Assembly (NCBI GenBank): GCA_028706415.1
Contig: JAQWBK010000087.1
Span: forward strand, 1 to 6,335
DNA: 6,335 nucleotides
From: Oscillospiraceae bacterium
Lineage (GTDB): Bacteria; Bacillota; Clostridia; Oscillospirales; Acutalibacteraceae
Direction of reading: 5' to 3'
In this document: piece by piece, positions 1-5,599 of the stretch
Position numbering within the stretch: the stretch's first letter is position 1
Layout of the letters: each line of letters begins with the position of its first letter
Translations under genes and position numbers: made by a program
The notes under the pieces: generated by a model
Database searches by the model: none
The model's input: only the letters and a program-made list of their open reading frames with translations
Told to the model about the DNA's origin: nothing

Positions 1-126
1 AAAGATGTTAAGGCTTTAGTCGGATATTATACTAATTCCAATAAGAAACATTCCGGCCAACAGAGTCGCGACAACCGGGCAGAATGGATGTCGCGGCTCT
101 GTTGGCATGTTTCTAATCGGAATTAG
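1..126 (+). CDS. Possible 3' end of a rightward gene (partial, uncertain)
   Basis: Only one plus-strand frame is open from the left edge, reading K-D-V-K-A-L-V-G-Y-Y-T-N-S-N-K-K and ending at TAG 124-126; the other two frames stop within the first 20 bases. The first 14 or so codons look like ordinary coding sequence. The rest lies inside the palindrome described separately and reads like non-native tail sequence. It would converge with copA and overlap its last codons. No family can be recognised from so short a stretch, and an open run of 41 codons could be chance. Confidence 0.22.
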   Translation, partial: KDVKALVGYYTNSNKKHSGQQSRDNRAEWMSRLCWHVSNRN

Positions 127-128
127 TA
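30..128. repeat. Long imperfect palindrome overlapping the copA stop codon
   Basis: The inner arms 57-73 (CCAACAGAGTCGCGACA) and 89-105 pair over 17 positions with one G-T wobble, around a 15-base loop (74-88). The outer arms 30-50 and 108-128 pair at 19 of 21 positions, one of the two exceptions being a wobble. Between inner and outer arms lie 6 unpaired bases on the left and 2 on the right. The whole folds into a hairpin of about 38 bp. As RNA it could terminate copA transcription, but no T-run follows the stem on the minus strand, so a classical intrinsic terminator is not shown. Size and arm structure also fit a small dispersed palindromic repeat or MITE. The copA stop (TAG, read from 115 down to 113) lies in the right arm. 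Confidence 0.8.
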
Positions 129-2602
129 TTAGTATTATATGGCTTAAATCTCTTTAACCTCAATGCATTGGTCAATACCGATACCGAGCTGAGGGACATT
201 GCGGCGGCTGCAAACATCGGGTTTAGCAGAGGCCCGCCAAAAATGTAGAGCACACCGGCGGCAATCGGAATACCGGCGACATTATAGCCGAAAGCCCAGA
301 ACAGATTTTGCTTAATAATCCGAATGGTGCTGTGGCTTAAATTAATTGCTGTGGGAACATCCATAAGATCACTTCTCATAAGAACAATATCGGCCGATTC
401 TATGGCAACATCGGTGCCCGACCCGATTGCAATACCAATATCAGCCACCGCAAGTGCCGGAGCATCGTTTATGCCGTCACCCACCATCGAAACCATTTTA
501 CCCTCCGCCTGCAGCTTTTTGACCTCGGCGGACTTGTCCTGCGGAAGAACCTCGGAGAGCACCCTGTCAACCCCTACCTGCTTTGCAATATACTCTGAGG
601 TTTTGCGGTTATCGCCGGTTATCATTACAACCTCGATGCCCATGGATTGCAGCTTTTTTATGGCTTTTGCGCTGCTTTCCTTGACTATATCGGCAACTGC
701 AATAATACCGGCTATTTTGTTATCCATGGCAATAAACATGGGGGTTTTGCCTTGGCTTGCAAGTCTGTCCGATTCTGATTTAAGCTCCCCAAGAGAGATG
801 CCTTTCTCATCCATTAATTTTCTGTTGCCGATTAATGTTTTTATCCCCTCAATATCCACCTGAATACCATGACCGGGTATAGCTTCAAAATCACCTGCTT
901 TTAATAAGGTGAGATTATCCTTTTCAGCCCGTCTGACTATGGCATCACCTAAAGGATGCTCCGATCCCTTTTCGCCGGAAGCTGCAATTTGCAGCAGTCG
1001 CTCTTTTTGAATATCTGACGCGGTAATTATATCGGTTACTTCAGGCTTGCCCTCGGTAATCGTGCCTGTTTTATCAAAAACAATTGTATTGATTTTATGG
1101 GTGGTTTCGAGTGCTTCTCCGCCCTTTATTAATATTCCGTATTCGGCTCCTTTACCGGTGCCCACCATGATGGCGGTGGGGGTGGCAAGCCCCAACGCAC
1201 AAGGGCAGGCAATAACCAAAACGGAAATGAATATTGTAAGTGAAAACACCAATGTCTGTCCTGAGATCATCCATGCGGCAAATGAAATTATTGAAATTGC
1301 AACCACAATGGGAACAAAATAACCGGAGACTATATCGGCCATTTTTGCGATAGGTGCTTTGGAACCTTGCGCCTCTTCAACCAGCTTGATGATTTGTGCC
1401 AGAGCAGTATCTCCGCCAATCTTTGTCGCTCTAAACTTAATAGAGCCGTTTGTATTGATGCTGGCGGCATAAACCTTGTCACCGGCTTTTTTGTCAATTG
1501 GTATACTTTCGCCGGTCAGCATGGATTCGTCTATTGCTGTATGGCCCTCAACAACCTCGCCATCTACCGGGATTTTATCACCGGGTTTTACCAGTATTAC
1601 ATCCCCGAGTTCCACTTCATCGATGGGTACCTCGATCTCTTTCCCGTCTTGTATTACGATTGCTGTCTTTGGTGCAAGCCCCATCAATTTTTTTATTGCC
1701 TCGGATGTTTTGCCTTTTGAAACTGCTTCAAGTGATTTGCCCAGAAGTATAAGTGCAATAATCACTCCGGCAGATTCAAAATATAGCCCTTCATGAACAA
1801 CATTAGTTTCGCCACCGGCAATTCTGTAAGTCGAGAATAAGCTGTAAATTACGGCTGCCGAGGTGCCCAATGCAATCAATGAATCCATGTTTGGGCTTCT
1901 TCGTATTATCGCTTTAAAGCCTTGGGTATAAAATCTGTATCCGGCTATGATAATCGGTGTAACCAATATGATTTGTGCTACCGCATAGGCGAGGGGGTGA
2001 TGCATCGGGTCAAGAAAGCCCGGAACAGTAAAGGGGAGACCGGGAATCATCGGAACCATGGAGAGATAAAGAAGGGGTATTCCGAACCCAGCCGATACTA
2101 TGAATTTTATCCAAAGCGTTCTAATTTCCTTTTCTTTTTTTATCTTGTCTTGGTCAACCAAACTATTATTTTCAATATCAAGAGCCTTATATCCTGCTTT
2201 TTCAATTACCTGCTTAATGCCCGAAAGCCGTATTACAGAAGAATCGTATTCCAATGTTGCCTTTTCGGTGGCAATATTTACAGAGGCATGAAGCACCCCC
2301 TCTGTTTTTTTAAAAGCCTTCTCTAAACCTTGGGCACATGAGGCACAGCTCATGCCGCCGATGGAAATTACGATGGTGTTGTTTTTTTCTTTCTCCTGCA
2401 CAATTCCATATCCGGCATTTTCTATTGCTTCAATTATTGTTGGCATTGTCACATTTTTATCGCTAATTTCGACCGTCAGCTTTTCGGTAGCAAAATTTAC
2501 AGACGAACTTGATACACCCTCCAGCTTGCCGATTACACTTTCGACTTTTTGGGCACATGCAGCGCAGCTCATCCCGCTGATTTTAATAATTTCTTTACTC
2601 AT
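113..2602 (-). CDS. copA: Cu(+)-exporting P1B-type ATPase CopA
   Basis: ATP-driven export of Cu(+) across the cytoplasmic membrane for copper detoxification. The 829-residue protein has two N-terminal heavy-metal-associated domains with GMSCAAC (10-16) and GMSCASC (83-89). These are followed by a transmembrane block with a His-rich turn (DPMHHP, 198-203), the actuator TGES (363-366), the CPC metal site (466-468), phosphorylation site DKTGT (D510), nucleotide-domain HP (549-550) and hinge GDGIND (708-713). GYN (772-774) and MSLSS (802-806) in the last two helices match the Cu(+)-specific P1B-1 signature. The start is ATG at 2602, preceded by AAAGGA (2620-2615). An upstream in-frame extension of 31 residues would be translated from structured repeat DNA and has no homologous look. 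Length is normal for a two-domain CopA. The final residues (NTNTNSD) come from the palindrome. No csoR, copY or copZ gene is in the window. Confidence 0.97.
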   Translation of the reverse strand: MSKEIIKISGMSCAACAQKVESVIGKLEGVSSSSVNFATEKLTVEISDKNVTMPTIIEAIENAGYGIVQEKEKNNTIVISIGGMSCASCAQGLEKAFKKTEGVLHASVNIATEKATLEYDSSVIRLSGIKQVIEKAGYKALDIENNSLVDQDKIKKEKEIRTLWIKFIVSAGFGIPLLYLSMVPMIPGLPFTVPGFLDPMHHPLAYAVAQIILVTPIIIAGYRFYTQGFKAIIRRSPNMDSLIALGTSAAVIYSLFSTYRIAGGETNVVHEGLYFESAGVIIALILLGKSLEAVSKGKTSEAIKKLMGLAPKTAIVIQDGKEIEVPIDEVELGDVILVKPGDKIPVDGEVVEGHTAIDESMLTGESIPIDKKAGDKVYAASINTNGSIKFRATKIGGDTALAQIIKLVEEAQGSKAPIAKMADIVSGYFVPIVVAISIISFAAWMISGQTLVFSLTIFISVLVIACPCALGLATPTAIMVGTGKGAEYGILIKGGEALETTHKINTIVFDKTGTITEGKPEVTDIITASDIQKERLLQIAASGEKGSEHPLGDAIVRRAEKDNLTLLKAGDFEAIPGHGIQVDIEGIKTLIGNRKLMDEKGISLGELKSESDRLASQGKTPMFIAMDNKIAGIIAVADIVKESSAKAIKKLQSMGIEVVMITGDNRKTSEYIAKQVGVDRVLSEVLPQDKSAEVKKLQAEGKMVSMVGDGINDAPALAVADIGIAIGSGTDVAIESADIVLMRSDLMDVPTAINLSHSTIRIIKQNLFWAFGYNVAGIPIAAGVLYIFGGPLLNPMFAAAAMSLSSVSVLTNALRLKRFKPYNTNTNSD

Positions 2603-2630
2603 AATTATGACCATTCCTTTCGGGTAGTCC

Positions 2631-2701
2631 GCAAACTTTGTGCGGTTTCGACACTTGTGTCGAAATTTTGGTCGGTGTTCGACCGAAAAGCACAAATTTG
2701 C
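2631..2701 (-). other. Three-way-junction inverted-repeat element in the copA leader
   Basis: Two abutting hairpins are enclosed by a closing stem. Hairpin A (2646-2665) has perfect 9-bp arms TTTCGACAC/GTGTCGAAA with a 2-base loop. Hairpin B (2666-2689) pairs TTTTGGTCG with CGACC-G-AAAA, giving 9 bp with one bulged G and a 5-base loop. The closing stem pairs 2631-2643 (GCAAA-C-TTTGTGC) with 2690-2701 (GCACAAATTTGC), giving 12 bp with one bulged C. Only two bases (2644-2645) are unpaired at the junction. It ends 28 bases upstream of the copA start codon, so it would lie in the copA leader. It may be a structured regulatory RNA, an operator cluster or a dispersed repeat; the sequence does not decide. 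No match to a known riboswitch class was recognised. Confidence 0.7.
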
Positions 2702-2703
2702 CG

Positions 2704-2725
2704 TTTGAAAAATTTATTTTTCAAA
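2704..2725 (-). repeat. AT-rich hairpin upstream of the junction element
   Basis: Arms TTTGAAAAA (2704-2712) and TTTTTCAAA (2717-2725) are perfectly complementary around a 4-base loop. It lies two bases from the three-way-junction element and may be part of the same repeat. On the copA transcript the sequence after the stem is not a T-run, so a terminator is not supported. Confidence 0.55.
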
Positions 2726-2798
2726 TTTTTCCACCCTTTCTCGGGGATTGTTTTATACTTTAGAAGCTCTAACATAACTTTCTTAACATAGTATACCA

Positions 2799-2827
2799 AT
2801 ATTATTTTTATTATATATGTTTAACAA
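2799..2827 (-). promoter_or_regulatory. Candidate copA promoter
   Basis: Reading the minus strand, TTGTTA (2827-2822) is separated by 17 bases from TAATAT (2804-2799), a fair SigA-type match. This would give a leader of about 190 bases containing the hairpins at 2631-2725. The region is very AT-rich, so chance matches are likely. Confidence 0.3.
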
Positions 2828-2843
2828 TAAAATGACAACCATC

Positions 2844-2880
2844 TTAAGGTCACCTAACAGGTTTTTAGAGATGACCTTAA
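2844..2880. repeat. Inverted repeat between divergent genes
   Basis: Perfect 9-bp arms TTAAGGTCA (2844-2852) and TGACCTTAA (2872-2880), with a nested CTAA/TTAG pairing (2854-2857, 2864-2867) inside the 19-base loop. No T-run follows on either strand. It sits between the candidate copA promoter and the cwlJ-like gene, where a transcription factor operator or a leader hairpin would be expected. Confidence 0.5.
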
Positions 2881-2942
2881 TAAAGAATAACAAAGTAATT
2901 TTCTTTGAATATACTGAATATGAGGCATAGGAGGCGAAGCAA

Positions 2943-3383
2943 TTGGATGACAGAGAACTGTTTGCAAGATTGATAAAATGTGAGGCCGAAGGCGAAGGCG
3001 AGCACGGAATGAAAGCTGTTGCAACCGTTGTTATGAATCGAGTAAGGGTTCCATATGGCGAGTATTTTTCGGTAAACAGAGGGAACATACGCAATGTTAT
3101 ATATCAGCCGCGCCAATTTACATGCTTGGCTACCGAGATTGCCGGGGTCGCAAATATTCAAAATATTTGGTCAATGACACCCGATCCCATTCATTATGAA
3201 ATTGCAGATTGGGCCTTGAGCGGCAATATATTTTCAGGAGTAGGCGCCGAATCCTTGTGGTATATGAACCCTTATGTTGCAGAATGCCCCGATCCGTTTC
3301 CGTACAACGGTACAGGATATTGGTACACCAGAGTAAACCAGCACTGTTTTTTTAACCCCACAAATTTATATGCTCAAACCTAA
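2943..3383 (+). CDS. cwlJ: Spore cortex-lytic hydrolase, CwlJ/SleB family
   Basis: A member of the Hydrolase_2 (SleB/CwlJ) family, which cleaves cortex peptidoglycan containing muramic-delta-lactam during spore germination. The 146-residue protein is a bare catalytic domain. Its N-terminal motif C-E-A-E-G-E (13-18) followed by KAVATVVMNRV (24-34) corresponds to the family's E-A-(R)-G-E ... NRV block; E14 is the expected catalytic glutamate. IYQPRQFTC (53-61) and the C-terminal HCFFNPT (134-140) match the conserved QF and FxNP elements. There is no signal peptide and no peptidoglycan-binding domain, which fits CwlJ rather than SleB. The start is TTG at 2943, with AGGAGG (2929-2934) eight bases upstream; no in-frame ATG is nearby. 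It lies 20 bases upstream of the gerQ-like start, implying co-transcription. A weak -10-like TATACT (2910-2915) precedes it, but a sporulation sigma promoter could not be confirmed. Confidence 0.88.
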   Translation: MDDRELFARLIKCEAEGEGEHGMKAVATVVMNRVRVPYGEYFSVNRGNIRNVIYQPRQFTCLATEIAGVANIQNIWSMTPDPIHYEIADWALSGNIFSGVGAESLWYMNPYVAECPDPFPYNGTGYWYTRVNQHCFFNPTNLYAQT

Positions 3384-3403
3384 AATTTTTCGAGGTGATA
3401 TTT

Positions 3404-3844
3404 TTGATAAACGATATTAATCGGCTGAGCAATAACGTAGTAGATAACGGCTATTCACAAACACCCTCAACGAGATATTCTCATAATACCCCCATTCATG
3501 AAAGGCAAAACGGAACTTTCCAGGGACAAACAACCCTCCCCGGCAATCGCACCCCGACCCCCCCTCCGATACAAACAACCCCCGCACCGCCAAGACCAGG
3601 AACCTCAATGGAAACGCGCCAAGGTCCTCCGCCGCTTTCTAATGAATACTACATACCGGGTTATATGGTGGGTCTTATCGGGAAGACAATCAGAGCAGAG
3701 TTTTTTATTAATAATGCATACATGGATAGGGTTGGTATATTGAGGGAAGTGGGAGTTAATTATTTTGTATTACAAGAAATATCCTCCCGATCTTTTGTTA
3801 TGTGTGACCTTTATTCGGTAAGATTTGTAACCGTGCTAAATTAA
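3404..3844 (+). CDS. gerQ: GerQ-like spore coat protein
   Basis: Resembles GerQ (Spore_GerQ family), the coat protein needed for CwlJ to be present in Bacillus spores. The family-like part is residues 82-146: YYIPGYMVGLIGK, then an acidic/aromatic strand, GILREVGVNYFVLQ and a final DLYSVRFVTVL, paralleling GerQ's short beta-rich C-terminal domain. Residues 1-80 are low complexity, rich in Asn, Thr, Gln and Pro, with a proline cluster at 51-65. The start is TTG at 3404, because GAGGTGA (3392-3398) is well spaced as its ribosome site; a GTG at 3395 lies inside that site. The only lysine in 146 residues is K94, whereas Bacillus GerQ carries N-terminal lysines used for transglutaminase cross-linking. 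The position directly after the cwlJ-like gene supports the assignment. The match is by pattern, not by alignment. Confidence 0.78.
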   Translation: MINDINRLSNNVVDNGYSQTPSTRYSHNTPIHERQNGTFQGQTTLPGNRTPTPPPIQTTPAPPRPGTSMETRQGPPPLSNEYYIPGYMVGLIGKTIRAEFFINNAYMDRVGILREVGVNYFVLQEISSRSFVMCDLYSVRFVTVLN

Positions 3845-3864
3845 TAAAAATTTGTTTTTTACAA

Positions 3865-3893
3865 TTGACATTTGATATTACAGGCGGTACAAT
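3865..3893 (+). promoter_or_regulatory. SigA-type promoter of the B12-controlled operon
   Basis: A consensus -35 TTGACA (3865-3870), a 17-base spacer and -10 TACAAT (3888-3893) predict a start near 3900, about 20 bases before the riboswitch. It begins only 20 bases after the gerQ-like stop codon, and no terminator separates the two. Confidence 0.85.
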
Positions 3894-3918
3894 ATAAGCG
3901 ATTTCCAAACATATAAAG

Positions 3919-4090
3919 CACAGGTGCCTGTTTTTAACAGGAGAATAGGGAAGCGGGTGAAAATCCCGCGCGGTCCCGCCGCTGTAAAAAAGCAACGATT
4001 GTTCCTTTGATGTCACTGGAGTTTTCCGGGAAGACAGGGACAATATATCGGGCAAATCCGATAATGCTTTAAGCCAGAAGACCTGCCTGC
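3919..4090 (+). promoter_or_regulatory. Cobalamin riboswitch aptamer
   Basis: Carries the conserved cobalamin-riboswitch blocks in order. These are the 5' CAGGTGCC (3921-3928), AGGGAAGCGGGTGAAAATCCC (about 3947-3966, GGGAA...GGTG core), GCGGTCCCGCCGCTGTAA (3970-3987), TCACTGG (4013-4019), GGGAAGAC (4028-4035), the small hairpin ATCGG/CCGAT (4047-4062) and the B12 box AGCCAGAAGACCTGCC (4072-4087). Binding of adenosylcobalamin or a related cobalamin would normally turn off the downstream genes. It is followed by an intrinsic terminator, so control is probably at transcription elongation. Confidence 0.96.
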
Positions 4091-4162
4091 GCTGTAAATG
4101 TCCCCCTCTACGGAAGATAGAGACGGCGCTTGGATAATATCCCGTTTCAGGTGATATTTTAT

Positions 4163-4198
4163 GCTGTCTGCTCTTTCGAGCAGGCAGCTTTTTTATTA
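4163..4198 (+). terminator. Intrinsic terminator of the riboswitch expression platform
   Basis: The stem GCTGTCTGCTC (4163-4173) pairs with GAGCAGGCAGC (4178-4188): 11 bp with one G-U wobble and a 4-base loop, followed by six T's (4189-4194) and ATTATT. Bases 4083-4090 (CTGCCTGC, the end of the B12-box strand) are perfectly complementary to 4180-4187 in the 3' arm, so they could form a competing antiterminator. Confidence 0.93.
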
Positions 4199-4200
4199 TT

Positions 4201-4324
4201 AGCTTCCGGGTTCAATGCACCGCTGCCTGCCGCAGGGAAGTTCATTTTCAAGGGGATTGGAGATCAAAAATCTCGTTATCAATCTCGACCGCCCGAGGAC
4301 AGGCGGAGAAAGGATGGTTTTGCC
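4201..4324 (+). promoter_or_regulatory. Leader between terminator and DUF4430 gene, with SD-proximal hairpin
   Basis: Non-coding by appearance. CCGCC (4289-4293) and GGCGG (4302-4306) form a hairpin that ends just before the ribosome site AAAGGA (4309-4314). GAGAT (4260-4264) and ATCTC (4270-4274) form another small hairpin. GCTGCCTGC (4222-4230) is an exact complement of the terminator 3' arm (4180-4188). These may add post-transcriptional control, but that is inference. Confidence 0.4.
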
Positions 4325-4747
4325 ATGAAAAAAACAAGTAAAAACAACACAAGGAACATCATCATCTCGATCGCCGCACTAATCGTGCTTGCTGCCTTAT
4401 TCTTTACCGCATATCAGCTGCTGCGCCCGAGGGGTGCCGAAGGCAATAAGAAAATTCATTTCACTGTTCTTGTAAACAACGAAACCATAAAATCGTACGA
4501 TTTCCGTACCGATGCCGAGTATCTGAGGCAAGCTCTGGAAGAAGAGAATTTAATCGAAGGTGATGAAGGGACTTATGGGCTGTGGGTTACGACTGTGGCA
4601 GGCCGAAAGGCGGACAGCGGCAAAGAGGAATGGTGGGCTCTTTATAAAAATGACAAGTTATCAATGACCGGAGTGGATGACACGCCGCTTGAGGATAACG
4701 ACAGCATTGAATACAGGTTGACGGTTGGGTATGATGATGCCGATTAA
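4325..4747 (+). CDS. Membrane-anchored DUF4430 protein, probable accessory of a cobalamin ECF transporter
   Basis: A 140-residue protein with a short basic N-terminus, one transmembrane anchor (about 11-33) and an external domain (about 42-137). The domain resembles DUF4430, a small fold also found at the C-terminus of transcobalamin/intrinsic-factor-like proteins. Matching features are TYGLWVTTVAG (83-93), EEWWALYKND (101-110) and GVDDTPLED (116-124) followed by IEYRLTVG. There is no lipobox cysteine, so it is anchored by its helix rather than as a lipoprotein. The ATG at 4325 is chosen over an upstream TTG frame because AAAGGA (4309-4314) precedes it and the membrane anchor follows at once; the upstream part overlaps the riboswitch terminator. 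Riboswitch control and the overlap with the ECF S component suggest cobalamin or corrinoid capture at the cell surface. That role is inferred, not shown. Confidence 0.85.
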   Translation: MKKTSKNNTRNIIISIAALIVLAALFFTAYQLLRPRGAEGNKKIHFTVLVNNETIKSYDFRTDAEYLRQALEEENLIEGDEGTYGLWVTTVAGRKADSGKEEWWALYKNDKLSMTGVDDTPLEDNDSIEYRLTVGYDDAD

Positions 4748-5261
4748 TAAGGACACGGTCGGTTCAAGCCGTTTTAGAAGCGCAGCGAATAACGTTGCCG
4801 TACTTGCCGTCTGCACCGCCATTATCTTGGTCCAACAAATTGTGCTGGCCGGTCTGCCTAACATCGAGCTAGTCTCCCTGCTGGTAATTGTATACGCTCA
4901 GACTTTTCGGTTTAAATCGCTAAATATAATATATGTTTTCGCCTTGATGCAGGGCATATTATACGGATTTCATATTTGGTGGTTCTCCTACCTGTACGTC
5001 TGGACGATTTTGGCGCTTATATCCATAGCTTTGCGTAAGGTTAGATCTCCACTCATCTGGGCGGTGATCTCCGGGATGTATGGCTTGTGTTTTGGCGCGC
5101 TGTGCGCCATTCCATACATATTTATCGGCGGACCGGCCATGGCCATAGCCTATTGGGTAAGCGGTATACCGTTCGATTTTATTCATTGCGTGAGCAACTT
5201 TATCTTATGTCTATTGTTATGGAAGCCGCTGACAAAGCTTACTTTCAAAATGTTCTCATAA
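4731..5261 (+). CDS. ECF transporter S component, predicted cobalamin or corrinoid uptake
   Basis: A 176-residue, very hydrophobic protein with about six membrane segments (roughly 22-40, 44-58, 65-80, 84-101, 107-130, 135-165). Short basic loops (FRFKS, LRKVRS) and a Gly/Ala-rich late region are typical of ECF substrate-binding S components, and the length is normal for the family. Substrate is inferred from the upstream cobalamin riboswitch and the DUF4430 partner. No EcfA, EcfA' or EcfT gene follows, so it would be a group II system using a shared energizing module. It starts inside the preceding gene: ATGs at 4731, 4734 and 4737 are all possible and give an overlap of 11 to 17 bases with its TAA, implying translational coupling. 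No good Shine-Dalgarno is visible. Motifs tying it to a named B12 S component could not be recognised. Confidence 0.8.
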   Translation: MMMPINKDTVGSSRFRSAANNVAVLAVCTAIILVQQIVLAGLPNIELVSLLVIVYAQTFRFKSLNIIYVFALMQGILYGFHIWWFSYLYVWTILALISIALRKVRSPLIWAVISGMYGLCFGALCAIPYIFIGGPAMAIAYWVSGIPFDFIHCVSNFILCLLLWKPLTKLTFKMFS

Positions 5262-5300
5262 AACAACCACCCTCTCCCCTGTCATGGTAGATTATCAATG

Positions 5301-5342
5301 GCGTGAGGTAATTGTACTAATCACTCATTACAAAACCCACGC
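5301..5342. repeat. Weak nested inverted repeat downstream of the ECF operon
   Basis: GCGTG (5301-5305) pairs with CACGC (5338-5342), and GTAAT (5308-5312) with ATTAC (5327-5331) inside it. No T-run follows, so it is not a convincing terminator for the operon. Nothing else stands out between 5262 and 5395. Confidence 0.3.
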
Positions 5343-5395
5343 ATAACACCATATATAAAAGGTTTCTGCTTAATTTTTCAGAGGTGACCTATTAG

Positions 5396-5599
5396 TTATT
5401 CTCCGGTTGGCAAGAAAACCGCAATAAACGACATGCACAGCAGGTTTACAGCCTGTGTCAACGCAAGGTATCCCAGGGGAGATGCGTGGTTGCCGTCCTT
5501 CACGATCTTCGTCAGGCTGCCAGAGTTTGCACCAGGATATGTCTGATTCATGAAGGTGTAGTTGTTGCGGACGGAGCCCCCGACGAGGTGTTGACTGCA
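5396..5599 (-). pseudogene. C-terminal remnant of an unrecognised, GC3-rich gene
   Basis: In one minus-strand frame, 67 codons read smoothly to a TAA at 5398-5396. About 67% of them end in G or C, unlike the AT-rich neighbours. The peptide contains VGGSVRNNYTF, SLTKIVKDGNHASPLGYLAL and a final hydrophobic segment (VNLLCMSFIAVFLP), as expected for the C-terminus of a membrane protein. Coding character stops at the A-run 5599-5605, and the frame closes at 5620-5618. There is no start codon with a ribosome site at its head; the one internal ATG has none either. I could not name the family. A longer reading frame on the same strand in another phase has an unnatural composition and is taken as its shadow. 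Most likely this is a truncated piece of transferred or deleted DNA. Confidence 0.5.

Noticed and set aside
324..2627. Several plus-strand frames opposite copA
   Set aside because: They are antisense shadows of a well-conserved ATPase gene and have no ribosome sites or family features.
2651..2658. CopY-type ACAnnTGT box (ACACTTGT) inside hairpin A
   Set aside because: It is off-centre in the palindrome and lacks the flanking T and A of the full box. No copY gene is visible.
2603..2695. N-terminal extension of CopA by 31 residues
   Set aside because: The extra residues are encoded by the structured element. The internal ATG at 2602 has a ribosome site and begins directly before the first metal-binding domain.
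2605..2799. A minus-strand frame of 64 codons reading through the copA leader and ending three bases before copA
   Set aside because: It begins at TTG without a ribosome site, runs through all the hairpins and has repeat-derived composition. A leader peptide is conceivable, but nothing supports it beyond openness.
4130..4324. Upstream extension of the DUF4430 reading frame from a TTG at 4130
   Set aside because: It would translate the riboswitch terminator and leader, and would bury the membrane anchor behind 65 residues. The ATG at 4325 has a proper ribosome site.
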